Numbered from the stretch's first letter, positions 1 through 7,030 are shown. The stretch is 10,280 nucleotides of DNA from Candidatus Enterococcus ferrettii (GCF_017377655.1 NZ_JAFREL010000104.1:1-10280), one strand, 5' to 3'. Program-made: numbers and translations. Notes: generated by a model not told the origin, from the sequence alone.

Positions 1-1
1 T

Positions 2-184
2 CCTGAAGCACCCGCTGAATCAGAACAGCTGCCTGAAAAAAATGAGCAGCTTGTTCCTCACTATGTGGTGCAGCAGCAATCGTATCCTAAAACCGGTGAT
101 ACCAATCAACTATTTCTTTTCTCTTTCTTGGGCCTGCTGCTGGTTATACTAGCCGTTTGGCTTAAGAAAAAGCTGAGTTGCTAA
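2..184 (+). CDS. C-terminus of a YPKTG wall-anchored surface protein (5' end outside window)
   Basis: The last 60 codons of a larger gene are open from the window edge to TAA at 182-184. The visible part begins with a Pro/Glu-rich stretch typical of wall-spanning linkers (PEAPAESEQLPEK). It ends in a complete sortase signal: YPKTGD, a hydrophobic helix (LFLFSFLGLLLVILAVWL) and a short basic tail (KKKLSC). In this family sortase cleaves between Thr and Gly and links the protein to peptidoglycan or to a pilus subunit. The motif has Tyr in place of the usual Leu, as does the adhesin at 3798. The function of the missing N-terminal part cannot be judged. It could be a pilin, an adhesin or a wall enzyme. 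Confidence 0.88.
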   Translation, partial: PEAPAESEQLPEKNEQLVPHYVVQQQSYPKTGDTNQLFLFSFLGLLLVILAVWLKKKLSC

Positions 185-324
185 TTTTACCTTTTTACCT
201 AGTAAAGCGAAGTGACATAAATAAAGCTAATAATGTAATACTAGTTGAAATTTTAACCAATATCTATATCACTCTTTGAACAGCATTACAGAGTACCTAA
301 GAATAAAGAGTATTGACTGCTAAT

Positions 325-357
325 AAAAAGGAATCAGGAATCCTCTGGTTCCTTTTT
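325..357 (+). terminator. Intrinsic terminator, probably bidirectional
   Basis: A 13-bp stem pairs 325-337 (AAAAAGGAATCAG) with 345-357 (CTGGTTCCTTTTT), with a single G-T wobble and a 7-base loop. The A-run on the left and T-run on the right give a U-tract in both directions. It lies 140 bases past the end of the surface protein gene and most likely ends that transcript. Confidence 0.8.
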
Positions 358-922
358 ATATTTTAAAGGACAAGGGGCTTCAGAATGATTTAAGGGATTT
401 AAAAATCAGATGTTTTTAAAGCTTTTCAGAAATGATCAATCGTTCTCTGCAATTAATATTTGTCGAATTTATTTTTAGATTTAATTAACATACTGCTCCT
501 AGATTAATTTTTTGGTAAATGACTTAACAAGATCAATTCCATGATAATAAATACACTAAAGTATGGTATTTATATTCTTTGCGCTGCGTACCAAACAGCA
601 AGAAATGCTTATGATACCTCGGGAGTTTTCAGCTTTATAGCTCTAATTGAAAGTCACTATTTGGATCCATAGCTAGTTTTTTTTAGTTTCAATTTTAGCC
701 AATCCAATCTCTTTATTACTTCGAAAAGCGTCAGAGCATCTTCATTTTATCTTCTTAGTTAGATATTTTTTTGCTTATACTCTAGCTTCAAATTGTATTC
801 TTTGTGGTTCTAAAGTGGATTATTTATGTAGATAGTTTATAGTGGATCAAGAAATAAGAGACTTTTAATTTACTGGGAAGATGTGTTCTTTCAACTGCGA
901 TTATTCGTTTGGAGGTTAAAAA
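358..922. other. Intergenic stretch without a recognisable gene
   Basis: All frames are broken by frequent stops, and I see no RNA gene. The only clear structure is a perfect 8-bp inverted repeat, ATAAATAC at 547-554 and GTATTTAT at 566-573, with an 11-base spacer. The 3' part must hold the promoter of the two-component operon. The best -10 candidate is TATAGT at 838-843, but no convincing -35 lies 17 bases upstream (TGGATT), so I do not call a promoter firmly. For a pair of regulatory genes this upstream region is unusually long. Confidence 0.5.
547..573. repeat. Perfect 8-bp inverted repeat
   Basis: ATAAATAC and GTATTTAT are separated by 11 bases, with an alternative inner pairing ATAC/GTAT. 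No T-run follows, so it is not an obvious terminator. It may be a protein binding site or chance in AT-rich DNA. Confidence 0.35.
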
Positions 923-2101
923 ATGCGATGGAACAGCAAGAATCTTAGCTTAACAATCCGTTTTATGCTATTAATTATTTTATTTTTTGAAGTTTCAAAT
1001 TTGTCATACACTCTTAGTGGTCTATTAGGACTATTTTTTATAATCTGCTTGGTAGCCGCTAATGATTTTTATCGGACAATAGTGTTTGATAGAAATAGTA
1101 AAGAAGTATGGATAAACTTATCAATACTTCTGTCTATTTCACTGATAGGATTTATAGGACAAATGGTTGATACAGATTTCATCAAACTATTTGTTTACCT
1201 AACGATTCCAGAAATTGTGCAGATACAATTAAAGAAAAAAAACAAATGGTTGAGTTTAGTCGTTTTTTTCTTATTCTGTTTTCTTTATATCAAGACGATA
1301 TTATTTGATTCAGATTCTCTAGGAGGGGTCTTAAAATCACTAATGTACACGAATTTTATTCCTTTCTGGAGTGTTTTTCTGATAACTTATCTTTATTTGA
1401 ACCTTTTGTACAATAAACAGAAAATTGAAGACTTGAACTCGGAGTTGGTTGAAAAAGTCGATCGTTTGGAAAAGTACTCTGAAGAAATAAAAGAGGTTTC
1501 CATATTGCAAGAGAGGCAGAGAATTTCACAACAGTTGCATGATATGCTGGGTCATTCATTGATTGCTTTGAAACTGCACTTAGAAGCAGTTTCAGATATC
1601 ATAGATGAAGATGTTGTGCGAGCAAAGGATGTTCTAGAAAAATCTGAAGGAATCATAGATCAAAGTTTTTTAGAGCTAAAAGCGACCGTCAATGAGTTGA
1701 ATCAGACATTCGACACAGAATATTTATCAGAGAATTTAGAAAACATGGCGCTTCGTTTCTCTTTAATCGATAATTTGGAGGTAAATTATTCAATTGAAAC
1801 AGACATAGATGATTTAACACGACCTTGCAAAGAAATGCTCTTAAACATCAGTAGAGAAGCGATTACCAATAGTATAAAACACGGACAAAGCACAATTGTA
1901 ACATTAAGAATATTTGAAGAAAAAAATGTATTGACTTTTATTATCGTAAACAACGGGTGTTTACCCAAGGATTTAGTTGCTTCTAATGGTATGAAAGGGA
2001 TGAAGAAGCGGGTTACGGATTTAGACGGGAAAATTCAGTTTATTCCAGGAAATACAAAAGGTCTGACAATTAAAATAGAAGTACCCTTAAAGGAGAATTG
2101 A
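923..2101 (+). CDS. Membrane sensor histidine kinase, HisKA_3 (DesK/LiaS/NarX-like) type
   Basis: 392 residues. The first ~165 residues are very hydrophobic, with about five to six membrane segments (roughly 11-26, 31-47, 64-81, 86-100, 110-128, 146-163) and no large extracellular domain. This suggests sensing in or at the membrane. A charged linker likely to be a coiled coil follows (about 165-200). The dimerisation/phosphoacceptor motif ERQRISQQLHDMLGH (197-211) has His206. The ATP-binding domain shows an N-box REAITNSIKHG (Asn316) and glycine-rich boxes around 343-345 (NNG) and 357-361 (GMKGM). The start at 923 is supported by GGAGG at 911-915. The stop lies one base before the response regulator start, so the two genes are co-translated partners. 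The stimulus is unknown. Related kinases respond to membrane or cell-envelope stress, but that is family knowledge and not visible here. Confidence 0.93.
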   Translation: MRWNSKNLSLTIRFMLLIILFFEVSNLSYTLSGLLGLFFIICLVAANDFYRTIVFDRNSKEVWINLSILLSISLIGFIGQMVDTDFIKLFVYLTIPEIVQIQLKKKNKWLSLVVFFLFCFLYIKTILFDSDSLGGVLKSLMYTNFIPFWSVFLITYLYLNLLYNKQKIEDLNSELVEKVDRLEKYSEEIKEVSILQERQRISQQLHDMLGHSLIALKLHLEAVSDIIDEDVVRAKDVLEKSEGIIDQSFLELKATVNELNQTFDTEYLSENLENMALRFSLIDNLEVNYSIETDIDDLTRPCKEMLLNISREAITNSIKHGQSTIVTLRIFEEKNVLTFIIVNNGCLPKDLVASNGMKGMKKRVTDLDGKIQFIPGNTKGLTIKIEVPLKEN

Positions 2102-2102
2102 T

Positions 2103-2720
2103 ATGATCAAAATTATCATAGCTGATGATCAACAGCTTATAAGAGAAGGATTGAGCCTAGTTCTAGGGTTAAAAAGAGACTTTGACATTGTCTTTGAAGC
2201 AAAAAATGGGCAAGAAGTATTGGATTACCTTGAAACAAATGACGGGGATATTGTTTTAATGGATATAAAGATGCCTGTATTAAACGGGGTCGAAACGACT
2301 CGAAAAATAAAAGAGAAGTCGGAGAGTGTGAAAATTCTGATCTTAACAACTTTTGACGATTACGACTTTATTTTTCAAGCCCTTAAACATGGAGCAGATG
2401 GGTATTTACTGAAAAATACGAGCAGTCAAGAATTGATAGAAGCAATAAAAAAAATTATCAACAATGAACAGGTTCTAGACAAAGAAGTGACTAGACAAGT
2501 GCTGCAGCTGACAAAATGTGATGTCGCAAAGTTGGACAGTCTAACTAAAAGAGAGGTAGGAATAGCGCGCAAGATTTCTGAAGGCAATAGTAATAAAGAG
2601 ATAGCTCAAGAACTATTTTTAAGCGAAGGAACAGTCAAAAATTACGTTTCAAATATTTTGAGTAAACTGAGATTGCATAACCGTACAGAAATTGCTTTGT
2701 TCATGAAAAAATATGACTAA
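2103..2720 (+). CDS. NarL/LuxR-family response regulator
   Basis: 205 residues with a receiver domain (1-~118) and a C-terminal LuxR-type helix-turn-helix (about 147-202). The receiver has the acidic pair Asp8/Asp9, phosphoacceptor Asp54 in LMDIKMP, Thr82/Thr83 and Lys104, so it looks fully active. The output domain carries the family pattern LTKREVGIARKISEGNSNKEIA, followed by LSEGTVKNYVSNILSKL. It is the cognate partner of the kinase one base upstream. Its ribosome binding site AAGGAG (2089-2094) lies inside the end of the kinase gene. Targets are not shown by the sequence. Candidates are its own operon and the adhesin gene 1.1 kb downstream, whose upstream region contains a perfect palindrome. 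Confidence 0.94.
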   Translation: MIKIIIADDQQLIREGLSLVLGLKRDFDIVFEAKNGQEVLDYLETNDGDIVLMDIKMPVLNGVETTRKIKEKSESVKILILTTFDDYDFIFQALKHGADGYLLKNTSSQELIEAIKKIINNEQVLDKEVTRQVLQLTKCDVAKLDSLTKREVGIARKISEGNSNKEIAQELFLSEGTVKNYVSNILSKLRLHNRTEIALFMKKYD

Positions 2721-2750
2721 AGTAATAGTCAAGATGTGACTTTTCTCAAT

Positions 2751-2770
2751 AGGAGGATAATACAATGTAG
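2751..2770 (+). promoter_or_regulatory. Strong ribosome binding site followed by ATG-TAG (start-stop)
   Basis: AGGAGG at 2751-2756 stands 8 bases before ATG at 2765, the best Shine-Dalgarno arrangement in the window. The next codon is TAG (2768-2770). The simplest reading is a gene killed by a nonsense mutation at codon 2, since the same frame carries on as a decayed coding sequence. A functional start-stop element that loads and holds ribosomes is a less likely alternative. Confidence 0.6.
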
Positions 2771-3347
2771 CATATACTTCATAGTTATGAGGTGTGCATG
2801 AAAAGATTCATGTTGTTCTTTTTATCCAGAATAAGAGTATTCGTGTTTTATTATCAATTGAGAGCATCAACAGTGATCAAACAGGAATGAACCTGTTTGA
2901 ATTATCTTAGTCATGGGATTTGGATTATTCCTCAACTAAATACGCAAAATTTAGAAGAAACAATCTACATTTCACAGAAAGGTAACAATTATATACTAGC
3001 GCTTTTGATATCAACGACTGCTGTAAACAGTCAAATTTGATTAAGAAAAAGATGAAATCAATACGATACTCAGTCAATCTTTTTATCAAGGCATTTCCAA
3101 TAGTTCTATTTTATCCGTTGAGCTAGATGTTGAGCCTCGTTCTGATAAGATAACCTTGCTATATTCTGCGATACAGGTAAAGGCAGTCATGAGAAGTTCA
3201 TGCACTAAGTCTGAATTCGCCAAGACATTAGCTGTACTGTAGACACATGTTACATCCTATACAAACGATACTCGAAATAGCTACATAATTATTCTGGAAA
3301 TAGTTTTGACAGCAACAGCACTTGGATTTGGAATATGTAAAATGTAG
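2765..3347 (+). pseudogene. Decayed gene, probably a small membrane protein, third gene of the kinase/regulator operon
   Basis: Starting 44 bases after the response regulator with a perfect ribosome binding site, frame 2 reads on with stops at 2768 (TAG), 2888 (TGA) and about 3038 (TGA). The reading then continues in frame 3 from 3045, with one internal TAG at 3240, to TAG at 3345. Protein-like segments include a hydrophobic N-terminal part (MKRFMLFFLSRIRVFVFYY), a segment ETIYISQKGNNYILALLIST, and a segment SILSVELDVEPRSDKITLLY. The C-terminal end is a hydrophobic helix (SYIIILEIVLTATALGFGI) with a short tail. A helix at each end around a soluble middle part would fit a two-pass membrane protein of about 190 residues. 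I do not recognise the family. Continuity across several stops and one frameshift is inferred by eye. Confidence 0.5.
2798..2890 (+). CDS. Possible 30-residue hydrophobic basic peptide (alternative reading of the pseudogene 5' end)
   Basis: ATG at 2798 is preceded by GAGG at 2789-2792 with 5 bases of spacing. It opens a 30-codon frame (MKRFMLFFLSRIRVFVFYY...) ending at TGA 2888-2890. The product would be a very hydrophobic peptide with several Arg/Lys. It lies in the same frame as the start-stop ATG at 2765, so it is most simply the 5' end of the decayed gene. If translated it could be a small membrane peptide made with the two-component system. Low confidence. Confidence 0.2.
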   Translation: MKRFMLFFLSRIRVFVFYYQLRASTVIKQE

Positions 3348-3496
3348 TAACTAGTTAGATAGTTCACCTGTTGAGACGACTGAACATCGATCATATGAAA
3401 GCATGTTGGTCCAAACTTAAGTGTCATGAAAATACCGTTGTCATTTTACCATATTTCATCCGTTATTGTTGCTAACATGAAACAAACAGTTGAATA
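3348..3496. other. Gene-free stretch between the decayed gene and its terminator
   Basis: No open frame of note lies here. The only structure seen is a short dyad, GTTCA...TGAAC, around 3362-3386. Nothing else is recognised. Confidence 0.4.
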
Positions 3497-3537
3497 AAAA
3501 AATCGGCTAGACAACTCTGGTGTTTAGCTAATTTTTT
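3497..3537 (+). terminator. Strong intrinsic terminator, probably bidirectional
   Basis: A 17-position stem pairs 3497-3513 with 3521-3537 around a 7-base loop (ACTCTGG). It has one C-A mismatch and two G-T wobbles. It starts with a run of A and ends with six T. It marks the end of the kinase/regulator/decayed-gene transcript and separates it from the adhesin, which therefore needs its own promoter. Confidence 0.82.
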
Positions 3538-3646
3538 GATTGTGTATCTTTATCTTTTTATACCTTGTATCTTAACTAATTTGTTATCAGAATATTTTAG
3601 TCAATCGTTTTTTTTCTTGATGAAATGAGAAGGAAAAAAGATAAGT

Positions 3647-3660
3647 ATTATTGAAATAAT
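3647..3660. repeat. AT-rich palindrome ATTATT-GA-AATAAT
   Basis: A perfect 6+2+6 dyad about 140 bases upstream of the adhesin start. In this AT-rich context it may be chance. It is noted because a second, better palindrome lies 53 bases further on. Confidence 0.3.
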
Positions 3661-3712
3661 TGTTTGTTGCAAAATGAATACTGCCAAAGAGAAAGGAGAA
3701 ATTCAAATAATA

Positions 3713-3725
3713 TCGAATTATTCGA
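3713..3725. promoter_or_regulatory. Perfect 13-bp palindrome, candidate operator of the adhesin gene
   Basis: TCGAAT-T-ATTCGA is a perfect 6+1+6 inverted repeat. It overlaps a second dyad (AATAAT at 3706-3711, ATTATT at 3717-3722). It lies 22 bases upstream of the candidate -35 element, a usual place for an activator site. A regulator of the LuxR-type HTH class, such as the one at 2103, would be a reasonable binder. That link is inference only. Confidence 0.4.
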
Positions 3726-3747
3726 CACTATTTTGAGAAATTGTGAA

Positions 3748-3776
3748 TTGACAATGGGCTAAACTAGAAGTAATCA
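3748..3776 (+). promoter_or_regulatory. Candidate promoter of the adhesin gene
   Basis: A perfect -35 hexamer TTGACA (3748-3753) is followed after 17 bases by TAATCA (3771-3776), a poor -10. A good -35 with a weak -10 could indicate a regulated promoter. If used, transcription would start near 3783 with a leader of about 15 bases, just enough for the AGAGG ribosome binding site at 3787-3791. Confidence 0.4.
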
Positions 3777-3797
3777 ATTTACGAAAAGAGGAAGAAC

Positions 3798-6641
3798 ATG
3801 CGAAAATATTGGTACATAGTAATAATAATTGTGGGCTTGGGAGGGGTTTTCCAAATAGCTAACGCAGAAACGAGTGTTTTGCCTCCAGCATCAATAAAAA
3901 ATGTTCGTACAGATATTAACTTGGTGAACAACAATGAAGTTAAGTTAAACAATTTAAATTTGCTATGGCATGGACTAAGTACGATTGTAGATAATGATAA
4001 AAATTTATATTTCTGTTTAGATGAAGGTAAGTATTATCCTTCTGGGAATGAATACCAGGTGGACCTTAACCAAAAAATACCAGGTTCAGTTTTATGGTTG
4101 ATGGAAACTTTCTACCAAAATCAAGGTAAAAATCAAGAAATACCTAATGTTCCAAATTATCGTGACGCCAACGAGTTGACTCGATATTCAGCTATTCAAC
4201 TTGCTATATGGAAACTTTCTGGAGGGACTTTCGATGATAAGATAGTTAACTCAAATCCTTTGATAAGTGATCTATGTAAAGAAGCAGCAAAACAACCTTC
4301 TGAGGACTTATCTTATCAAGATTTAATTAACAAGATTAATAATGTTAAGATTAACGCAAAAGGGTTTAACCCTGATGGTGAAGATGGAGAGTATAACATT
4401 TATAAATTGGAATTTGAGGATAATCTGGATCAGGAAACCGAAAAATTATTTCAAATTAGAAATGAAGATACAAGCATGGATATTGAATTATCCAAAAATG
4501 GGAAAAAAGAAAATATCACAGACAATGTGACTATTGAAAAAGATTTAAACAATCGGGTAATTTTCATTGGTGTGCCTAAAAATCTGATTGATGAGGAAAA
4601 CTCAATTAATACTACAATTTATTGCAGTATAGCTTCCAAACTAGTTACCAGACAGCCTTATTATCTAGTTTGTGTTACTGGTGGGTTTTATCAGTCACTG
4701 GGGGCATATCAAACAATTGAAAGAGATTTAACGACCGAAATAAGTGTTGATCTTGATAGTTCGGAAACAACCTTTTCAGTTTTAAAGCATTGGGACGATT
4801 TGAATAATCAGGATGGAGTTCGACCTGTGGAATTACCCGTACAACTCTATCAAAGCAATAAACCTTACCAATATACTGAAAATGAGAGTGTAACAGATGG
4901 GAATGAAATATCTTTTGGAGACAAACAACTATTAAGTGAAAAGAATGGTTGGGAATATAAATGGAAGAACTTACCAATGAATGATTCTCAGGGGAACCGA
5001 CTTTATTATACTGCCCGAGAAGAGCTTGATTCTGAATATACCTTGTCGATCCAAAGCACTAACGACGGAACAGTATTATCGATGACCAATAAGTATATTC
5101 CAGAAACGACTGAATTGTGTGGATCTAAGATCTGGGACGATCAAAACAATCAAGATGGACTGCGTCCAGATTCGATAGAAGTTCAACTACTAGCCAATGG
5201 AGAAACCGTTCAAACGAAGACTGTTACTGAACAAGATGACTGGGCTTACCAATTTTTAGATTTACCTAAAAACAAGGATGGCAGACCAATTAACTATACC
5301 ATTTTAGAAACACCAGTTTCTGAATACACTGTGTCTATTGATGGTAACAACCTTATTAACAAACATATTCCTGAGGAAACAGAGATTAAAGGAGCAAAGC
5401 AATGGGAGGATAACAATAATCAAGATGGCAAACGCCCAGAATCCATTACTGTAAACTTATTGGCTGATGGAGAGGTAATCTCTTCAAAAGAAGTTTCTTC
5501 GAAAGATGAATGGATTTACCAATTTACCAATTTACCAAAATATAAAGACGGTAGTGAGATACACTATACTGTAACCGAAAATACTATTCCAAATTACGTG
5601 ACAAGTATTGATGGATTTAATCTAAAGAATAGTTATACTCCGGAAGAAACAGAGATCAAGGGAACGAAGCAATGGGAGGATAACAATAATCAAGATGGCA
5701 AACGCCCAGAATCCATTACCGTAAACTTATTGGCTGATGGAGAGGTAGTCTCTTCAAAAGAAGTTTCTTCGAAAGATGAATGGACCTACCAGTTTACTAA
5801 TTTACCAAAATATAGAGACGGTAGTGAAATACACTATACTGTAACCGAAAATACTGTTCCAAATTACGTGACAAGCATTGATGGATTTAATCTAAAAAAC
5901 AGTTATACTCCAGAAGAAACAGAGATCAAGGGAATGAAGCAATGGGACGACAACAATAATCAAGATGGCAAACGTCCGGAGTCTATTACTGTAAACTTAT
6001 TAGCGAATGGACAAGTGGTTTCTACGAAAGAGATTTCTTCAAAAGATGGGTGGGTTTACCAATTTACTAATTTACCAAAATATAAAAATGGGAATGAAAT
6101 ATGCTATACCGTAACGGAAAATGCCGTCGCTAATTACACAACTAGTATAGAAGGGTTTGATCTAAAAAATAGCTATACTCCAGGCAAGACTAGTGTGACG
6201 ACAACTAAAGCATGGGTGGATGGAGATGATCAAGAAGGATTACGTCCGCAAAACATTAAGGTCCAATTGTATGCCAATGGAAAAGCGTATGGGAAAGCAG
6301 TTGAATTAAGTGAGGATAATAAATGGACCACAACTTGGATGAACTTAGACGAAAAAGATGCTGGTAAAATGATTACTTACACCGTCAAGGAATTAAACGT
6401 ACCAGATGAATATGAAGTGACATACGATGATGCAGAAAAGGGAAATATTATCATTACAAACACCCATGACCCTAAAAATAATTCTGTAGTGGGAGATAAT
6501 AATTCTTCGGATCAGCCCACGAATGGAATAAAAACGCAGCAAAACTATCCATCAACAGGTGAAGCAAAACAACCATTTCTTTATATAGCAGGCTGCCTAG
6601 TTGTCCTAGGTACAATCTATCTGTGGCACAAAAAATATTAA
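3798..6641 (+). CDS. Thioester-domain adhesin with six isopeptide Cna_B domains and YPSTG wall anchor
   Basis: 947 residues, predicted to be exported and sortase-anchored. The signal peptide is residues 1-23, ending ANA before Glu24. A thioester domain (TED/TQXA type) follows: Cys73 in YFCLDEG, and Gln134 in AIQLAIWKL, which fits the family pattern hydrophobic-Q-x-x-hydrophobic-W. Cys73 and Gln134 are the expected thioester pair. In known members this bond covalently captures host proteins such as fibrinogen. Residues ~175-322 are a region I do not recognise. Six Cna_B domains follow, at 323-436, 437-526, 527-616, 617-706, 707-796 and 797-~893. Each has the Lys (330, 444, 534, 624, 714, 804), Glu (408, 504, 594, 684, 774, 865) and Asn (431, 521, 611, 701, 791, 888) expected to make a stabilising isopeptide bond. 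A Ser/Asn-rich linker leads to YPSTGE (917-922), a hydrophobic helix (926-943) and the tail HKKY. The start is set by AGAGG 6 bases upstream. Six cysteines outside the membrane helix are unusual. It is monocistronic. Confidence 0.93.
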   Translation: MRKYWYIVIIIVGLGGVFQIANAETSVLPPASIKNVRTDINLVNNNEVKLNNLNLLWHGLSTIVDNDKNLYFCLDEGKYYPSGNEYQVDLNQKIPGSVLWLMETFYQNQGKNQEIPNVPNYRDANELTRYSAIQLAIWKLSGGTFDDKIVNSNPLISDLCKEAAKQPSEDLSYQDLINKINNVKINAKGFNPDGEDGEYNIYKLEFEDNLDQETEKLFQIRNEDTSMDIELSKNGKKENITDNVTIEKDLNNRVIFIGVPKNLIDEENSINTTIYCSIASKLVTRQPYYLVCVTGGFYQSLGAYQTIERDLTTEISVDLDSSETTFSVLKHWDDLNNQDGVRPVELPVQLYQSNKPYQYTENESVTDGNEISFGDKQLLSEKNGWEYKWKNLPMNDSQGNRLYYTAREELDSEYTLSIQSTNDGTVLSMTNKYIPETTELCGSKIWDDQNNQDGLRPDSIEVQLLANGETVQTKTVTEQDDWAYQFLDLPKNKDGRPINYTILETPVSEYTVSIDGNNLINKHIPEETEIKGAKQWEDNNNQDGKRPESITVNLLADGEVISSKEVSSKDEWIYQFTNLPKYKDGSEIHYTVTENTIPNYVTSIDGFNLKNSYTPEETEIKGTKQWEDNNNQDGKRPESITVNLLADGEVVSSKEVSSKDEWTYQFTNLPKYRDGSEIHYTVTENTVPNYVTSIDGFNLKNSYTPEETEIKGMKQWDDNNNQDGKRPESITVNLLANGQVVSTKEISSKDGWVYQFTNLPKYKNGNEICYTVTENAVANYTTSIEGFDLKNSYTPGKTSVTTTKAWVDGDDQEGLRPQNIKVQLYANGKAYGKAVELSEDNKWTTTWMNLDEKDAGKMITYTVKELNVPDEYEVTYDDAEKGNIIITNTHDPKNNSVVGDNNSSDQPTNGIKTQQNYPSTGEAKQPFLYIAGCLVVLGTIYLWHKKY
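5376..6185 (+). repeat. Three tandem 270-bp repeats encoding Cna_B units 3-5
   Basis: Units at 5376-5645, 5646-5915 and 5916-6185 are each exactly 90 codons (ETEIKG...SYTP). Units 1 and 2 of this set differ at about 17 of 270 bases and 5 of 90 residues by eye. The third is more diverged (for example ANGQVVSTKEIS for ADGEVVSSKEVS). The preceding Cna_B domain (5106-5375) is also 90 codons long but much less similar, and the last one (from 6186) is distant. The pattern fits recent duplication. Such repeats can expand or contract by recombination and change the length of the stalk. Confidence 0.93.
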
Positions 6642-6837
6642 TTTAAATTAGGTAAGTGATTATAGATTGCTTTGATTTTTTCAAAGACAGGATTTGTTGT
6701 CCTACTCTAAAATGACAGTTCACTGACGATATACTTAAAGTAGAGAATAAAAGAGGGAGTATCCGACAACGAAAAGATTTTAAAACATTTTTTGTTTTTG
6801 TAAAGCATTTTCCATCTTATGATAGTTTAAAAAATTG

Positions 6838-6868
6838 CTGCAGTTTTCTTTGAAATTTAAAATTGCAG
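6838..6868. repeat. 10-bp inverted repeat next to the large hairpin
   Basis: CTGCAGTTTT (6838-6847) pairs with AAAATTGCAG (6859-6868), with one G-T wobble and an 11-base loop. It lies only 8 bases from the next hairpin. Confidence 0.45.
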
Positions 6869-6875
6869 TTGCATT

Positions 6876-6925
6876 CAGCACAAAAGCACTTCCCAAATTC
6901 AAATAGTGGGAGTGTTTTTGTGCTG
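6876..6925. terminator. Large 19-bp hairpin, probable bidirectional terminator between convergent genes
   Basis: CAGCACAAAAGCACTTCCCA (6876-6895) pairs with TGGGAGTGTTTTTGTGCTG (6907-6925) through 19 pairs, with one bulged T, one G-T wobble and an 11-base loop. The T-run lies inside the 3' arm and not after it, so it is not a textbook terminator. Its place between two convergent genes makes termination the most likely role. It could also be a remnant of a small mobile element. Confidence 0.5.
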
Positions 6926-7030
6926 TGTTCTTTCGCATAAACAATAAGATACTTAGCTATCTTATGTGACCCTATAGAACATAGGGGAGATGAATCAACC
7001 ACTATCTCAAAACTAAATTAACAATTATCA

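Noticed and set aside
430..448. Fur-like sequence AATGATCAATCGTTCTC
   Set aside because: It shares AATCGTTCTC with the real Fur box at 10082-10100, but one extra base breaks the half-site spacing and no promoter is evident beside it.
650..677. Possible second terminator (CTAT...GGATCC...ATAG then T8)
   Set aside because: The stem is only about 4 bp with a poor inner fit, so it is too weak to call.
3690..3712. AGGAG-like site at about 3693-3697 as the start of a small gene before the adhesin
   Set aside because: No ATG, GTG or TTG follows at a suitable distance, and the frame closes quickly.
4675..4977. 100-codon minus-strand frame within the adhesin
   Set aside because: Antisense shadow. 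The plus-strand protein has clear domain structure across the same stretch.
5376..6185. Regular repeats considered as CRISPR or non-coding satellite
   Set aside because: The 270-bp units are in-frame Cna_B protein modules without spacers.
6817..7002. 61-codon minus-strand frame with a Cys-rich end (KCFCAECNC)
   Set aside because: It looked briefly like a zinc-finger transposase fragment, but it runs straight through two strong hairpins, has no clear ribosome binding site and matches no family I can name.
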